Part shown: in pieces, positions 7,731 to 13,705 of the stretch
How the letters are laid out: every line of letters starts with the position of its first letter
How positions within the stretch are numbered: the first letter of the stretch is position 1
Assembly (NCBI GenBank): GCA_964194845.1
Contig: CAXMNX010000072.1
Location: forward strand, 1-13,705
Origin: CAXMNX01 sp964194845
Lineage (GTDB): Bacteria; Pseudomonadota; Alphaproteobacteria; Rhodobacterales; Rhodobacteraceae
Reading direction: 5' to 3'
DNA length: 13,705 nucleotides
Translations under genes and position numbers: made by a program
The notes under the pieces: generated by a model
The model's input: the letters and a program-made list of their open reading frames with translations, nothing else
The model's database searches: none
Told to the model about the DNA's origin: nothing

Positions 7731-8422
7731 TCCGCCGCCTCCGACGCCTGCGCCGTAACAATCCGCCCATCTTTCAGATGGATCACACGATCGCAGCGCG
7801 CCGTCAGTTCGGGCGCGTGGGTGACCAGAACCAGCGTCGATCCGTAGCGGTCCCGGAGATCAAAGAGCAAATCCATGATTATCTCGCCGGTCGATCCATC
7901 CAGATTGCCGGTTGGCTCGTCTGCCAGAAGGATGTCGGGTCGCGGTGCCGCGGCGCGCGCCAGCGCCACACGTTGCTGTTCGCCGCCGGACATTTGTGCG
8001 GGGTAGTGATCGACACGATCTTTAAGGCCAACGGCGACAAGTTCGTCGCGCGCGCGATCAAACGCGTCCGCAGAACCCGCCAGTTCAAGCGGCGTCGCGA
8101 CGTTTTCTAGCGCTGTCATCGTCGGGATCAGGTGGAAGGATTGAAAAACAACCCCCATATGTGTTCTGCGTATCCGCGCCAGCGCGTCTTCGCCCAGCGC
8201 GGTCAAATCGTGACCCAGCGCGTTGACGGCACCACCCGTGGCGCGCTCCAATCCACCGAGTAACATCAGGAGCGATGATTTGCCTGACCCCGAAGGCCCG
8301 ACCAGACCCACGGTTTCGCCACGGGCGATATCCAGGTCGATATTATTCAGTATCTCAACCCGGCCCGCGTTGCCGTCGAGCGCCAGCGACGCTTGGCTGA
8401 GGGACAGAATGATCTCGGTCAT
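7727..8422 (-). CDS. ybbA: ABC exporter ATP-binding protein (YbbA/LolD-like)
   Basis: A 231-residue MacB/LolD-type ATPase that works with the FtsX-family permease encoded just downstream. Walker A GPSGSGKSS is at 42-50, Q-loop Gln94, signature MSGGEQQR at 144-151, Walker B ILLADE followed by PTGNLD at 164-175, and H-loop His202. The PTGNLD ending separates these exporters from the amino-acid importer ATPase in the same window, which reads ITSALD. I chose ATG at 8422 (MTEIILSL...), as a longer frame up to 8539 would run through the start and signal peptide of the divergent esterase gene. Only 43 bases separate the two starts, so the promoters must share this gap or overlap the genes. Confidence 0.9.
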   Translation of the reverse strand: MTEIILSLSQASLALDGNAGRVEILNNIDLDIARGETVGLVGPSGSGKSSLLMLLGGLERATGGAVNALGHDLTALGEDALARIRRTHMGVVFQSFHLIPTMTALENVATPLELAGSADAFDRARDELVAVGLKDRVDHYPAQMSGGEQQRVALARAAAPRPDILLADEPTGNLDGSTGEIIMDLLFDLRDRYGSTLVLVTHAPELTARCDRVIHLKDGRIVTAQASEAAE

Positions 8423-8465
8423 GGGTGCGGGTCCGCTGGCCTTGGCATCTTGGGCATATGGGGTA

Positions 8466-9116
8466 ATGCGGGCGGTTCGCAACGCCGGAATCGCGATAAT
8501 CTTAACCGCCGGCACCGTCGCGGCCGAGCCGATCACCATCGCAGCACTTGGTGACAGCCTGACGCACGGGTATGGATTGCCCGCCGATCAGGGCTTTGTG
8601 CCACAGCTTGATGCGTGGCTTGGGGCGCAGGGCGCCGACGCCCGTCTGATCAACGCAGGCGTATCCGGCGACACCACGGCAGGCGGGCTTTCACGGGTCG
8701 ACTGGACGTTGACGCCGGATGTCGATGCGTTGATTGTCGCACTTGGCGGCAACGACCTGCTGCGCGGCATCGACCCTGCGATCAGCCGGGAAAATCTTGG
8801 GGGCATCCTCAACATAGCCACTTCGCGGAACTTGCCGGTTCTGCTGGTCGGAATGGATGCACCATCGAATTACGGTGCGGAATACGAAACCGCCTTCGAC
8901 GCGATGTATGGCGAATTGGCGGACGAGTACGCCACGTTGCTTTATCCCAATTTTCTGGGCGCGCTGGCGGCGCGCAACGATACCGCCGACACACTGCGAC
9001 GTTATATGCAGGGCGACGGCATCCATCCAAACGCGGCGGGTGTTGCGCTGGTTGTCGAAGATATCGGGCCAAGCGTGCTTGAGCTTCTGTCCGACGCGCG
9101 CGACGGCGGCACATGA
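8466..9116 (+). CDS. tesA: Secreted SGNH hydrolase, arylesterase/thioesterase TesA type
   Basis: A 216-residue GDSL/SGNH esterase, predicted periplasmic: residues 1-20 form a signal peptide ending AGTVAA before Glu-Pro. Block I is ALGDSL with nucleophile Ser31, block II is NAGVSGDTTAGG with Gly68 for the oxyanion hole, block III is GGND with Asn96, and block V is DGIHPN with Asp184 and His187, completing the triad. The family cleaves acyl esters and thioesters of varied size. The start at 8466 gives the signal peptide and sits just behind GGGG; longer in-frame starts lie over the divergent ATPase gene. The divergent pairing with ybbA/ybbP matches E. coli tesA. pxpA follows 94 bases later on the same strand and may be cotranscribed. 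Confidence 0.92.
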   Translation: MRAVRNAGIAIILTAGTVAAEPITIAALGDSLTHGYGLPADQGFVPQLDAWLGAQGADARLINAGVSGDTTAGGLSRVDWTLTPDVDALIVALGGNDLLRGIDPAISRENLGGILNIATSRNLPVLLVGMDAPSNYGAEYETAFDAMYGELADEYATLLYPNFLGALAARNDTADTLRRYMQGDGIHPNAAGVALVVEDIGPSVLELLSDARDGGT

Positions 9117-9169
9117 AGCCCGGACTTTCTGACTGAATTTGGTCAAAGTGCGCCGATTGCCCTTGCCGC

Positions 9170-9200
9170 ACCGGACCGGTTTGCGTTTTCTGTCCGCAAA
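9170..9200 (+). other. Inverted repeats in the pxpA leader
   Basis: ACCGG-A-CCGGT (9170-9180) is a perfect 5+1+5 palindrome, followed by TTTGCG and CGCAAA facing each other over nine bases (9180-9200). The second one ends just ahead of the pxpA ribosome-binding site AAGGGGA. It could be an operator or a leader hairpin, or nothing. Confidence 0.3.
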
Positions 9201-9210
9201 GGGGACGTGC

Positions 9211-9987
9211 ATGACTTTAACCGTCGATCTGAACTCCGACATGGGCGAAGGCTTCGGGCCCTGGCCCATGGGCGACGACGCGGCACTTTTGAAAGTCGTG
9301 ACGTCGGCAAATATCGCCTGCGGTTTTCACGCGGGCGACGCGGACACGATGGCCCGGACCATGGCGCTGGCAGTTGAAAACAATGTCGGCATCGGCGCGC
9401 ACCCAGGTTTCGCCGACCTGCGCGGCTTTGGCAGGCAGCGGATCGAGGTGCCGAAGGCGACGCTGGCCAACGACGTAAAATACCAGATGGGCGCGGCGCA
9501 GGCGATGGCGAAGGCGGCTGGCGGCGAAGTTCGGCATCTGAAGCTGCACGGTGCGCTGTCGAACATGGCGTGCGTTGACGCCGATCTTGCGCGAACCTGC
9601 TACGAGGCCGCGTTGGAAATTGCACCGGACGTCATCATCATGGGCCTGGCAGCGACGGCAATGGAGCACGTCGCCCGCGATCTGGGATGCCGTTGGGCGG
9701 GCGAGATATTCGCTGACAGGGCTTACAACGCAGATGGCACGCTTGTGGACCGACGCCTGCCAGGTGCGATGATCCACGACGCCGAAGATGTGGCGTCACG
9801 AATGGTCGCGATGGTGAAAGCCGGGGCAATTTTGACGGCATCTGGCGAACGGCTGGAAACCCGGATCGACACGATCTGCGTTCACGGCGACAGTGCTGCT
9901 GCCGTGGCGCTGGCGCGATCGGTTCGAAAAGGTCTGAAAAATGCTGGAATTGAATTGAAAGCGTTTTCGGGAACGCCGGTCACCTGA
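9211..9987 (+). CDS. pxpA: 5-oxoprolinase subunit A (PxpA, LamB/YcsF family)
   Basis: A 258-residue cytoplasmic protein, the usual length for the family (about 250). With PxpB and PxpC it hydrolyses 5-oxoproline to glutamate using ATP. Conserved motifs include DLNSDMGEGFG (5-15) at the N-terminus, NIACGFHAGD, GAHPGFADL, LKLHGALSNMA, EIFADRAYNADGTLVDR and ICVHGD. The family's usual HGALYN reads HGALSN here, a Tyr-to-Ser change beside a conserved His. I chose ATG at 9211 because AAGGGGA precedes it by six bases and the conserved N-terminus begins there; an earlier in-frame start at 9139 adds 24 unrelated residues. It is separated from pxpBC by about 6.5 kb of transporter and esterase genes, while many bacteria keep all three together. 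Confidence 0.93.
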   Translation: MTLTVDLNSDMGEGFGPWPMGDDAALLKVVTSANIACGFHAGDADTMARTMALAVENNVGIGAHPGFADLRGFGRQRIEVPKATLANDVKYQMGAAQAMAKAAGGEVRHLKLHGALSNMACVDADLARTCYEAALEIAPDVIIMGLAATAMEHVARDLGCRWAGEIFADRAYNADGTLVDRRLPGAMIHDAEDVASRMVAMVKAGAILTASGERLETRIDTICVHGDSAAAVALARSVRKGLKNAGIELKAFSGTPVT

Positions 9988-9996
9988 ATAGCTGGG

Positions 9997-10242
9997 TCAC
10001 GCGGCGCGGCTGGGTGTCCGGCTGAGAATGCTTCGGTCACCGCCGTTGGAATCGCTGGTGATATCCGAAAGTATCGGCCCGAACATGCCGGTGAAGTGGG
10101 CAAAGTTCAGCTCGTCTTCAAGCTCGGAAAGCTTTGCATCACTCATGTTTTTAAGAGAATCCAACAGCGCTGCGCCTTCAAGCACATCGACCGTCTCATC
10201 GATTTTCAGACCGGAATTCGCGGCGTAACATACGTTCAACAC
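9997..10242 (-). CDS. Small protein of unknown function (about 81 residues)
   Basis: I do not recognise this protein. It has a short Cys-containing start (LNVCYAANSG), then a helix-rich middle with alternating acidic and hydrophobic residues (LEGAALLDSLKNMSDAKLSELEDEL), then a Gly/Ser-rich basic tail. There is no signal peptide or membrane helix. I place the start at GTG 10242 because AAGAGG lies six bases ahead; TTG at 10239 is an alternative, and the frame also opens upstream to 10260. A TATACA box lies about 40 bases upstream, with only a poor -35. It converges on pxpA with a nine-base gap and no hairpin terminator. Clean ribosome-binding site and protein-like composition argue for a real gene, but this is not certain. 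Confidence 0.5.
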   Translation of the reverse strand: MLNVCYAANSGLKIDETVDVLEGAALLDSLKNMSDAKLSELEDELNFAHFTGMFGPILSDITSDSNGGDRSILSRTPSRAA

Positions 10243-10381
10243 AACACACCTCTTACACAATCAACCGCCACTCACCGCTTAACTGTATACTTCATTAAAT
10301 CAAATTTTTCCATTCCCAAATGTGTCAAAATCGCGAATGTGCAAAAACACACTGTTCTTAATTCGTGGCAAATCAGTAAAT

Positions 10382-10435
10382 ATATTTGGCGAACATATAT
10401 TGGATTCGCCGCAAATATGCCTGCTTTCGCTGGCA
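10382..10435. repeat. Two adjoining inverted repeats
   Basis: The left one pairs ATATTT-GGCGAA (10382-10393) with TTCGCC-gc-AAATAT (10405-10418), 12 pairs with a 2-base bulge around an 11-base loop. The right one reads TGCC-t-GC-tttc-GC-t-GGCA (10418-10435), whose GCGAAAGC core on the minus strand recalls the dispersed CCCGCGAAAGCGGG-type repeats found in many proteobacteria. The resemblance is from memory. Confidence 0.5.
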
Positions 10436-10509
10436 AAACGGCGCACAGTGCACAACTCGAGGCCAGGTTCGGTGACTGAATCGCCAAAACAGAGCAATAG
10501 CGGCGGCTT

Positions 10510-10533
10510 GCGTAACAAACTTGTTCGTTACGC
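10510..10533. repeat. 24-bp imperfect palindrome
   Basis: Outer arms GCGTAAC and GTTACGC match perfectly and inner AAC/GTT also pair, giving 10 of 12 positions symmetric with two mismatched pairs. It has no loop, so it looks more like a protein-binding site than a hairpin. No adjacent promoter is obvious. Confidence 0.45.
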
Positions 10534-10705
10534 TCATTACCTGTTGTCCACCGGCCAATACCGAACCTTTGCCCATTGGGAAAGTTCTGGCGAGCCGAAC
10601 CCGTTTCTGAAGGAAACACCGCAAAACGAACAAACCACGCGATCCGAAATCGCGCATTTGATGCATACAAGGAAGAAAACTCAGTCCTGACCTGCCCGGT
10701 CACTT

Positions 10706-10737
10706 AAAAAAGCTACTTAATGGCTGCCCTTTAAGTA
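10706..10737 (-). terminator. Intrinsic terminator of tig
   Basis: On the minus strand, 14 bases after the tig stop, TACTTAA and TTAAGTA form a perfect seven-pair stem around a ten-base loop, followed by GC and six T residues. The stem has only one G-C pair, unusually weak for an intrinsic terminator, but the T-run and position fit. Confidence 0.5.
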
Positions 10738-10751
10738 CGATTTGACGGGGC

Positions 10752-12083
10752 TTATTCGTCGTCCAGCGCCTCGACCGCTTTTTCAAGATCGCCTTTGGAC
10801 ACCGATTTTTCGGTCACATTGACCTGCTCAAAGACGTGATCGACAACTTTGTCTTCAAAAATCGGGGCCTGAATTTGCTGCCGCATCTGCGGGTTTTGCT
10901 GCACGAACTCGAAAAACTGGCGTTCCTGTCCGGGATACTGCCGGCCCTGGTTCATTACCGCTTGCGTCATCTCGGCATCCGACACTTCCAACTCGGCTTT
11001 TTGGCCCATCTCGGCCAGAAGCAGCCCCAAACGCACCCGCCGTTCGGCCAGTTTCAAATGCTCTTTCGTCGGTTCAACCTTGTCGTGGTCGTGGCCTTCG
11101 TGATCCGGGTTTTCCTCGTGCCAAAGCTGATGGGCAATCTGGTCGGCCTCGGCATCGACCAGCGACGGCGGAAGATCAAATTTCACTGCCTTGTCGAGCG
11201 CATCCAGAAGGCCGCGTTTCATCACGGCGCGTGCAGCACCCGAATATTCGTCCACAAGCCGTTCCGAGACCTGGGTTTTCAGCGCTTCCAGATCGTCGGT
11301 GCCAAATTTCTTGGCAAGCTCGTCGTCAATCTCGGCCGGTTTCGGCTCCTGAACTGCTTTGACGGTAATGTCAAAGATCGCCGGTTTTCCGGCCAGTTCG
11401 GTGTTTCCGTAACCTTCGGGGAAGGTCACTTCGACGGTTTTCTCGTCGCCCGTCTTGAGGCCTGCGAGTTGCTCTTCAAACCCCGGAATGAACTGGCCCG
11501 AGCCCAGAACCAACGGAAAGTCCTCGGCTGAGCCGCCGTCAAATTCCTCGCCGCCAATCTTGCCAGAAAAGTCAATCATCACCTGATCGCCGTCTTTGGC
11601 CTTCGAGCCCTTTTTGCGATCTTCGAAGTTCTGCGCATTCCCGGCCAGATTGCCCAGAGCTTCGTCGATTGCGGCATCGTCGGCTTCGACGGTCAGTTTT
11701 TCCAGCTTGATCTTGCCGAAATCAACGTCCGGTATTTCGGGCAACGCCTCGTAGGACATCGCCACTTCAACGTCGTCGCCTTCTTTCCAGTCTTCGTTGG
11801 CCATCTCGACCTTCGGCTTCATGGCCGGGCGGTCGCCGCTGTCCTCGAAATGGCGGGACATCGCGCTGTCTATCGATTCCTGCATCGCCTCGCCCAAAAT
11901 GCGCTGGCCAAATTGCTTCTTCAGAAGCGCCATCGGGACCTTGCCTTTGCGAAAGCCCTTCATCTGGATATCGGGGGCGGCCTCGTTGAGCTTTTCGTTG
12001 ACTTTTTCGTCAAGCTCGCCTGCGCTCACAACAATGTTGTAGCCACGCTTCAGGCCGTCGTTCATGGTCTCGGTGACGTTCAT
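10752..12083 (-). CDS. tig: Trigger factor (ribosome-associated chaperone)
   Basis: A 443-residue cytoplasmic chaperone and peptidyl-prolyl isomerase that binds near the ribosome exit tunnel and shields nascent chains. The N-terminal ribosome-binding domain carries the signature GFRKGKVP at 43-50, the FKBP-type isomerase domain spans about 165-245, and the C-terminal chaperone domain fills the rest. A His/Asp/Glu-rich insert (HEENPDHEGHDHDKVEP, 322-338) is present, as I recall from other Rhodobacteraceae. I chose ATG at 12083 since GAGGG lies five bases ahead; ATG at 12095 and a longer frame to 12236 are less likely, and the longer one crosses the predicted promoter. Upstream lies foreign-looking DNA with an integrase, so its original upstream neighbour may have been displaced. 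Confidence 0.97.
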   Translation of the reverse strand: MNVTETMNDGLKRGYNIVVSAGELDEKVNEKLNEAAPDIQMKGFRKGKVPMALLKKQFGQRILGEAMQESIDSAMSRHFEDSGDRPAMKPKVEMANEDWKEGDDVEVAMSYEALPEIPDVDFGKIKLEKLTVEADDAAIDEALGNLAGNAQNFEDRKKGSKAKDGDQVMIDFSGKIGGEEFDGGSAEDFPLVLGSGQFIPGFEEQLAGLKTGDEKTVEVTFPEGYGNTELAGKPAIFDITVKAVQEPKPAEIDDELAKKFGTDDLEALKTQVSERLVDEYSGAARAVMKRGLLDALDKAVKFDLPPSLVDAEADQIAHQLWHEENPDHEGHDHDKVEPTKEHLKLAERRVRLGLLLAEMGQKAELEVSDAEMTQAVMNQGRQYPGQERQFFEFVQQNPQMRQQIQAPIFEDKVVDHVFEQVNVTEKSVSKGDLEKAVEALDDE

Positions 12084-12142
12084 TTGCGCCCTCATGTCAA
12101 AAGCCCCGGATCGAATATTGCCGGTGCCTGAAATCAGCGGTC

Positions 12143-12171
12143 GTTCTAGGCAAGCAAGCCCACGGTTGCAA
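12143..12171 (-). promoter_or_regulatory. Promoter of tig
   Basis: On the minus strand TTGCAA (12171-12166), a 17-base spacer and TAGAAC (12148-12143) each match the sigma-70 boxes at four of six positions. They imply a leader of roughly 50-60 bases before the tig start. Confidence 0.4.
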
Positions 12172-12173
12172 GC

Positions 12174-12190
12174 CGAAAGCATTGCTTTCG
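12174..12190. repeat. Perfect 7-bp inverted repeat beside the tig promoter
   Basis: CGAAAGC-att-GCTTTCG is perfectly symmetric and sits two bases upstream of the predicted -35 box of tig, a typical position for an activator or operator site. No T-run follows on either strand, so it is not a normal terminator. Confidence 0.4.
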
Positions 12191-12207
12191 CGCATTGTCT
12201 GAAAACC

Positions 12208-12238
12208 GCGTGCCCGCCCCCAGACCAGGCGGGCACGC
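12208..12238 (-). terminator. Strong intrinsic terminator ahead of tig (orphan)
   Basis: GCGTGCCCGCC and GGCGGGCACGC form an 11-pair, G/C-rich stem with a nine-base loop. On the minus strand the stem is followed by GG and TTTT, so it stops minus-strand transcription coming from the right, insulating tig. No complete minus-strand gene lies to its right; the only candidate is the partial frame ending at 12314. Confidence 0.65.
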
Positions 12239-12313
12239 AGCCCAGTTCGAAACCCCAGATCGAGACGAAGCGAGGCGGCGACAGCTTCGCGACGGATCCG
12301 GTTGGGAACGGCC

Positions 12314-12463
12314 TTAAAGTAAGTTCGAAATTGGCGGCGTTGCGCGCGGCGCGTTAGCATCGAACGGTTTAATTGCCCACGCCGCAATCATCTGTTCGTC
12401 GTTGCTGGTGCGGGTGAAGGGCAATGCATTCCAATATCTTGTGATATCATGTGGTCTCGCCTT
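12314..12463 (-). pseudogene. Possible C-terminal remnant of a displaced gene
   Basis: A minus-strand frame of about 50 codons opens after an in-frame TGA near 12468 and ends at TAA (12316-12314). It has no proper start. Its last 34 codons have C/G-rich third positions like the genes in this window, with protein-like sequence such as NDEQMIAAWAIKPFDANAP. I do not recognise the family. It ends 75 bases before the strong minus-strand terminator, as expected for the tail of a real gene whose front was cut off by the integrated element on the right. It may also be chance. Confidence 0.25.
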
Positions 12464-12576
12464 GTCTCATAATTTGAGATAAATAAGGGATAAACCTGCC
12501 AACAGCGTTATCAAATCGTTTCATTCTGTCTCAATACATACTATATGTTGAGGTGGACAGAAAAGGGTATAGAACC
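12462..12576 (+). promoter_or_regulatory. Repeat-rich control region upstream of the integrase gene
   Basis: AT-rich DNA with TGTCTCA repeated directly at 12463-12469 and 12527-12533. Each copy begins an inverted repeat: TCTCA-taatt-TGAGA (12466-12480) and CTCAA-t-ACATA facing TATGT-TGAG (12530-12552). Such repeats next to an integrase gene can be arm-type or excisionase sites or an operator. No convincing -35/-10 pair can be chosen; TATAGA at 12568 has a TTGAGG only 14 bases ahead. Confidence 0.4.
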
Positions 12577-13705
12577 GTGAGTGTATTGAACAAGCTATCC
12601 ACGACCGGGGCCAGAACCCTTCCTCCGGGCAAGTATTCAGACGGTGGTGGGCTATGGCTTTTCAAACGCAAGGATGGCGGTGCCCAATGGATACTACGCG
12701 TGACTGTGCACGGGCGACGTCGGGAAATGGGTTTAGGCCCCGCCCGGCTCTACGAAAGTCGCCAGGTTGGTCTGACGCTGAAAGAGGCCCGCGAAGAAGC
12801 CGAGCGCTGGCGAGCGGTTGTCCGAAAAGGCAAAGACCCGATTAAAGAGCGCGAAAAGTTGCGAAGAGAGGCAGCACGGGCAGAAAACACGCTTGAAGCT
12901 GTGGCCGCAGATGCATTCGAAGCAAGAAAGGCGGAACTTAAGGGTGACGGAAAAGCGGGTCGATGGTTCACGCCACTAAAGCTTCATGTTCTTCCCAAAC
13001 TCGGAAAGATTCCCATAGAAGAACTGGACCAGCGAGATATCAAGAATACCCTCGCTCCAATCTGGCATATCAAAGCGGATACGGCGCAGAAGGCAATGAA
13101 CCGTCTCGGCATCGTTCTCAGATACGCTGCGGCCATGGGCTTAGATGTAGACATGCAGGCTACCGACAAGGCCAAGGCGCTTCTTGGCAAGTCTCGCCAC
13201 GTTCCTAAAAATGTCCCCGCTCTGTCCTGGCAGCAAGTCCCTGCCTTTTATGAAAATCTGTGCGACGGCACGATAACCCAACTTGCGTTGAAATTGCTCA
13301 TCCTTACGGCTGTGCGATCCAAGCCAGTCCGGTTCTGTAATTTGGGCCAGATTGACGGTGATGTGTGGACTGTCCCCGCCGAGAATATGAAGGGTTTGAG
13401 AGGCAAGGCCACAGACTTCCGGGTGCCGCTTTCCCAAGAGGCGTTGAACGTCGTTGAGCAAGCCAAGCCATTTGCACGTGACGGGTGGCTGTTTCCCAAT
13501 GTTCGCCGGGGCGTGTTATCCGACGCCACGATGAGCCGGTATATGGAGCGCCTGGGCATAGAGGCGCGTCCGCACGGTTTCCGGTCAAGTTTCCGCACCT
13601 GGTGCGCAGAAGCTACGGACACGCCCCGTGAGGTCGCCGAAACTGCGCTGGCGCATACATCAGGCGGCAAGGTCGAACGCGCCTATCGGCGGACGGACTT
13701 TCTTG
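12577..13705 (+). CDS. Tyrosine recombinase/integrase, P4 type, cut by the window edge
   Basis: The first 376 codons of an integrase, open to the last base. The N-terminus matches the DUF4102 arm-binding domain (LNKLSTTGARTLPPGKYSDG at 4-23, then GGLWL), a core-binding domain lies at about 105-200, and the catalytic domain starts near 215. The catalytic set is present: Arg247 (TAVRSKP), Lys272 (NMKG), His333 and Arg336 (HGFR), His360 (LAHTSGG) and Tyr370 (RAYRR), so only a short tail is missing. I chose GTG at 12577 with AAAAGGG nine bases ahead. Such enzymes insert prophages and islands, usually at the 3' end of a tRNA gene. The target here is unknown, as no tRNA lies upstream. Codon use is less GC-rich than in the neighbours, which fits transfer. 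Confidence 0.93.
   Translation, partial: MSVLNKLSTTGARTLPPGKYSDGGGLWLFKRKDGGAQWILRVTVHGRRREMGLGPARLYESRQVGLTLKEAREEAERWRAVVRKGKDPIKEREKLRREAARAENTLEAVAADAFEARKAELKGDGKAGRWFTPLKLHVLPKLGKIPIEELDQRDIKNTLAPIWHIKADTAQKAMNRLGIVLRYAAAMGLDVDMQATDKAKALLGKSRHVPKNVPALSWQQVPAFYENLCDGTITQLALKLLILTAVRSKPVRFCNLGQIDGDVWTVPAENMKGLRGKATDFRVPLSQEALNVVEQAKPFARDGWLFPNVRRGVLSDATMSRYMERLGIEARPHGFRSSFRTWCAEATDTPREVAETALAHTSGGKVERAYRRTDFL

Larger units (their letters stand above)
10243..10751. other. AT-rich intergenic stretch with several inverted repeats
   Basis: About 500 bases between the small gene and tig, visibly lower in GC than the genes on both sides. Open frames occur on both strands (plus 10322-10690, minus 10272-10703) but overlap each other, start without a ribosome-binding site and match no family I know. 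The plus frame starts at GTG, and its second half is the more protein-like of the two. The stretch contains adjoining inverted repeats at 10382-10418 and 10418-10435, a 24-bp palindrome at 10510-10533 and the tig terminator. A noncoding RNA or a decayed mobile element are possible readings. Confidence 0.55.

Noticed and set aside
10272..10703. Overlapping frames on both strands between the small gene and tig
   Set aside because: They compete for the same bases, lack start signals and cross several inverted repeats. A short LPAKAGI-like run on the minus strand comes from the GCGAAAGC repeat type, not from a protein family.
12244..12253. GTTCGAAACC, resembling a tRNA T-loop, as a possible integration target
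   Set aside because: The flanking five bases do not pair as a T-stem and no acceptor or anticodon arm can be drawn on either strand.
12097..12387. 96-codon minus-strand frame upstream of tig
   Set aside because: Arg-rich, crosses a strong terminator hairpin and the predicted tig promoter, so it is not a believable gene.
12314..12463. tmRNA tag sequence as the integrase target
   Set aside because: The encoded peptide does not end in the expected Ala-Ala tag and no tRNA-like domain is present.
1..13705. CRISPR array, insertion sequence, or dedicated defence or toxin-antitoxin genes
   Set aside because: No regularly spaced repeats, no transposase motifs and no such gene families were seen; the exciting part of the right-hand element, if any, lies outside the window.

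Overview
The window looks like chromosomal DNA of a marine-type alphaproteobacterium of the Rhodobacteraceae (Roseobacter) kind. This rests on GC-rich coding DNA with C/G-ending codons, a trigger factor with the His-rich C-terminal insert, GltI/GltK/GltL-like amino-acid transport genes, and an elongator-type tRNA-Met with an encoded CCA. The genus is inference; no rRNA or other marker is present.

Layout. 1-747: AT-richer stretch with no convincing gene, holding a 7-bp tandem repeat and an FNR-like palindrome. 748-824: tRNA-Met(CAT), minus strand, with a good promoter. 929-2676: pxpB and pxpC (5-oxoprolinase subunits B and C), overlapping ATGA. 2682-5080: convergent three-gene polar amino-acid ABC importer (binding protein, single permease, ATPase), tightly packed. 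5202-8422: YbbA/YbbP-type ABC ATPase and FtsX-family permease, overlapping by 4 bp. 8466-9116: divergent secreted SGNH esterase (TesA type), the same arrangement as tesA-ybbAP in E. coli. 9211-9987: pxpA (5-oxoprolinase subunit A). 9997-10242: small unknown protein on the minus strand. 10243-10751: AT-rich gap with several inverted repeats. 10752-12083: tig (trigger factor), minus strand, with a recognisable promoter and an AT-rich terminator. 12084-12576: gap with an orphan terminator and a possible C-terminal gene remnant. 12577-13705: start of a P4-type tyrosine integrase that runs off the window, probably the edge of an integrated island.

How the genes may work together. PxpA, PxpB and PxpC together hydrolyse 5-oxoproline (pyroglutamate) to glutamate with ATP. 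Here the three genes flank an amino-acid importer and an unrelated-looking tesA-ybbAP block instead of forming one operon. The importer may feed the pathway (5-oxoproline, glutamate/glutamine or a related amino acid), but this is inferred from position only. tesA-ybbAP is probably an envelope/lipid-related export and esterase module. tig is housekeeping. The integrase at the right edge and the AT-rich left edge suggest that this core block sits between, or next to, mobile DNA. I found no CRISPR array, insertion sequence, rRNA or clear novel defence system in the window.
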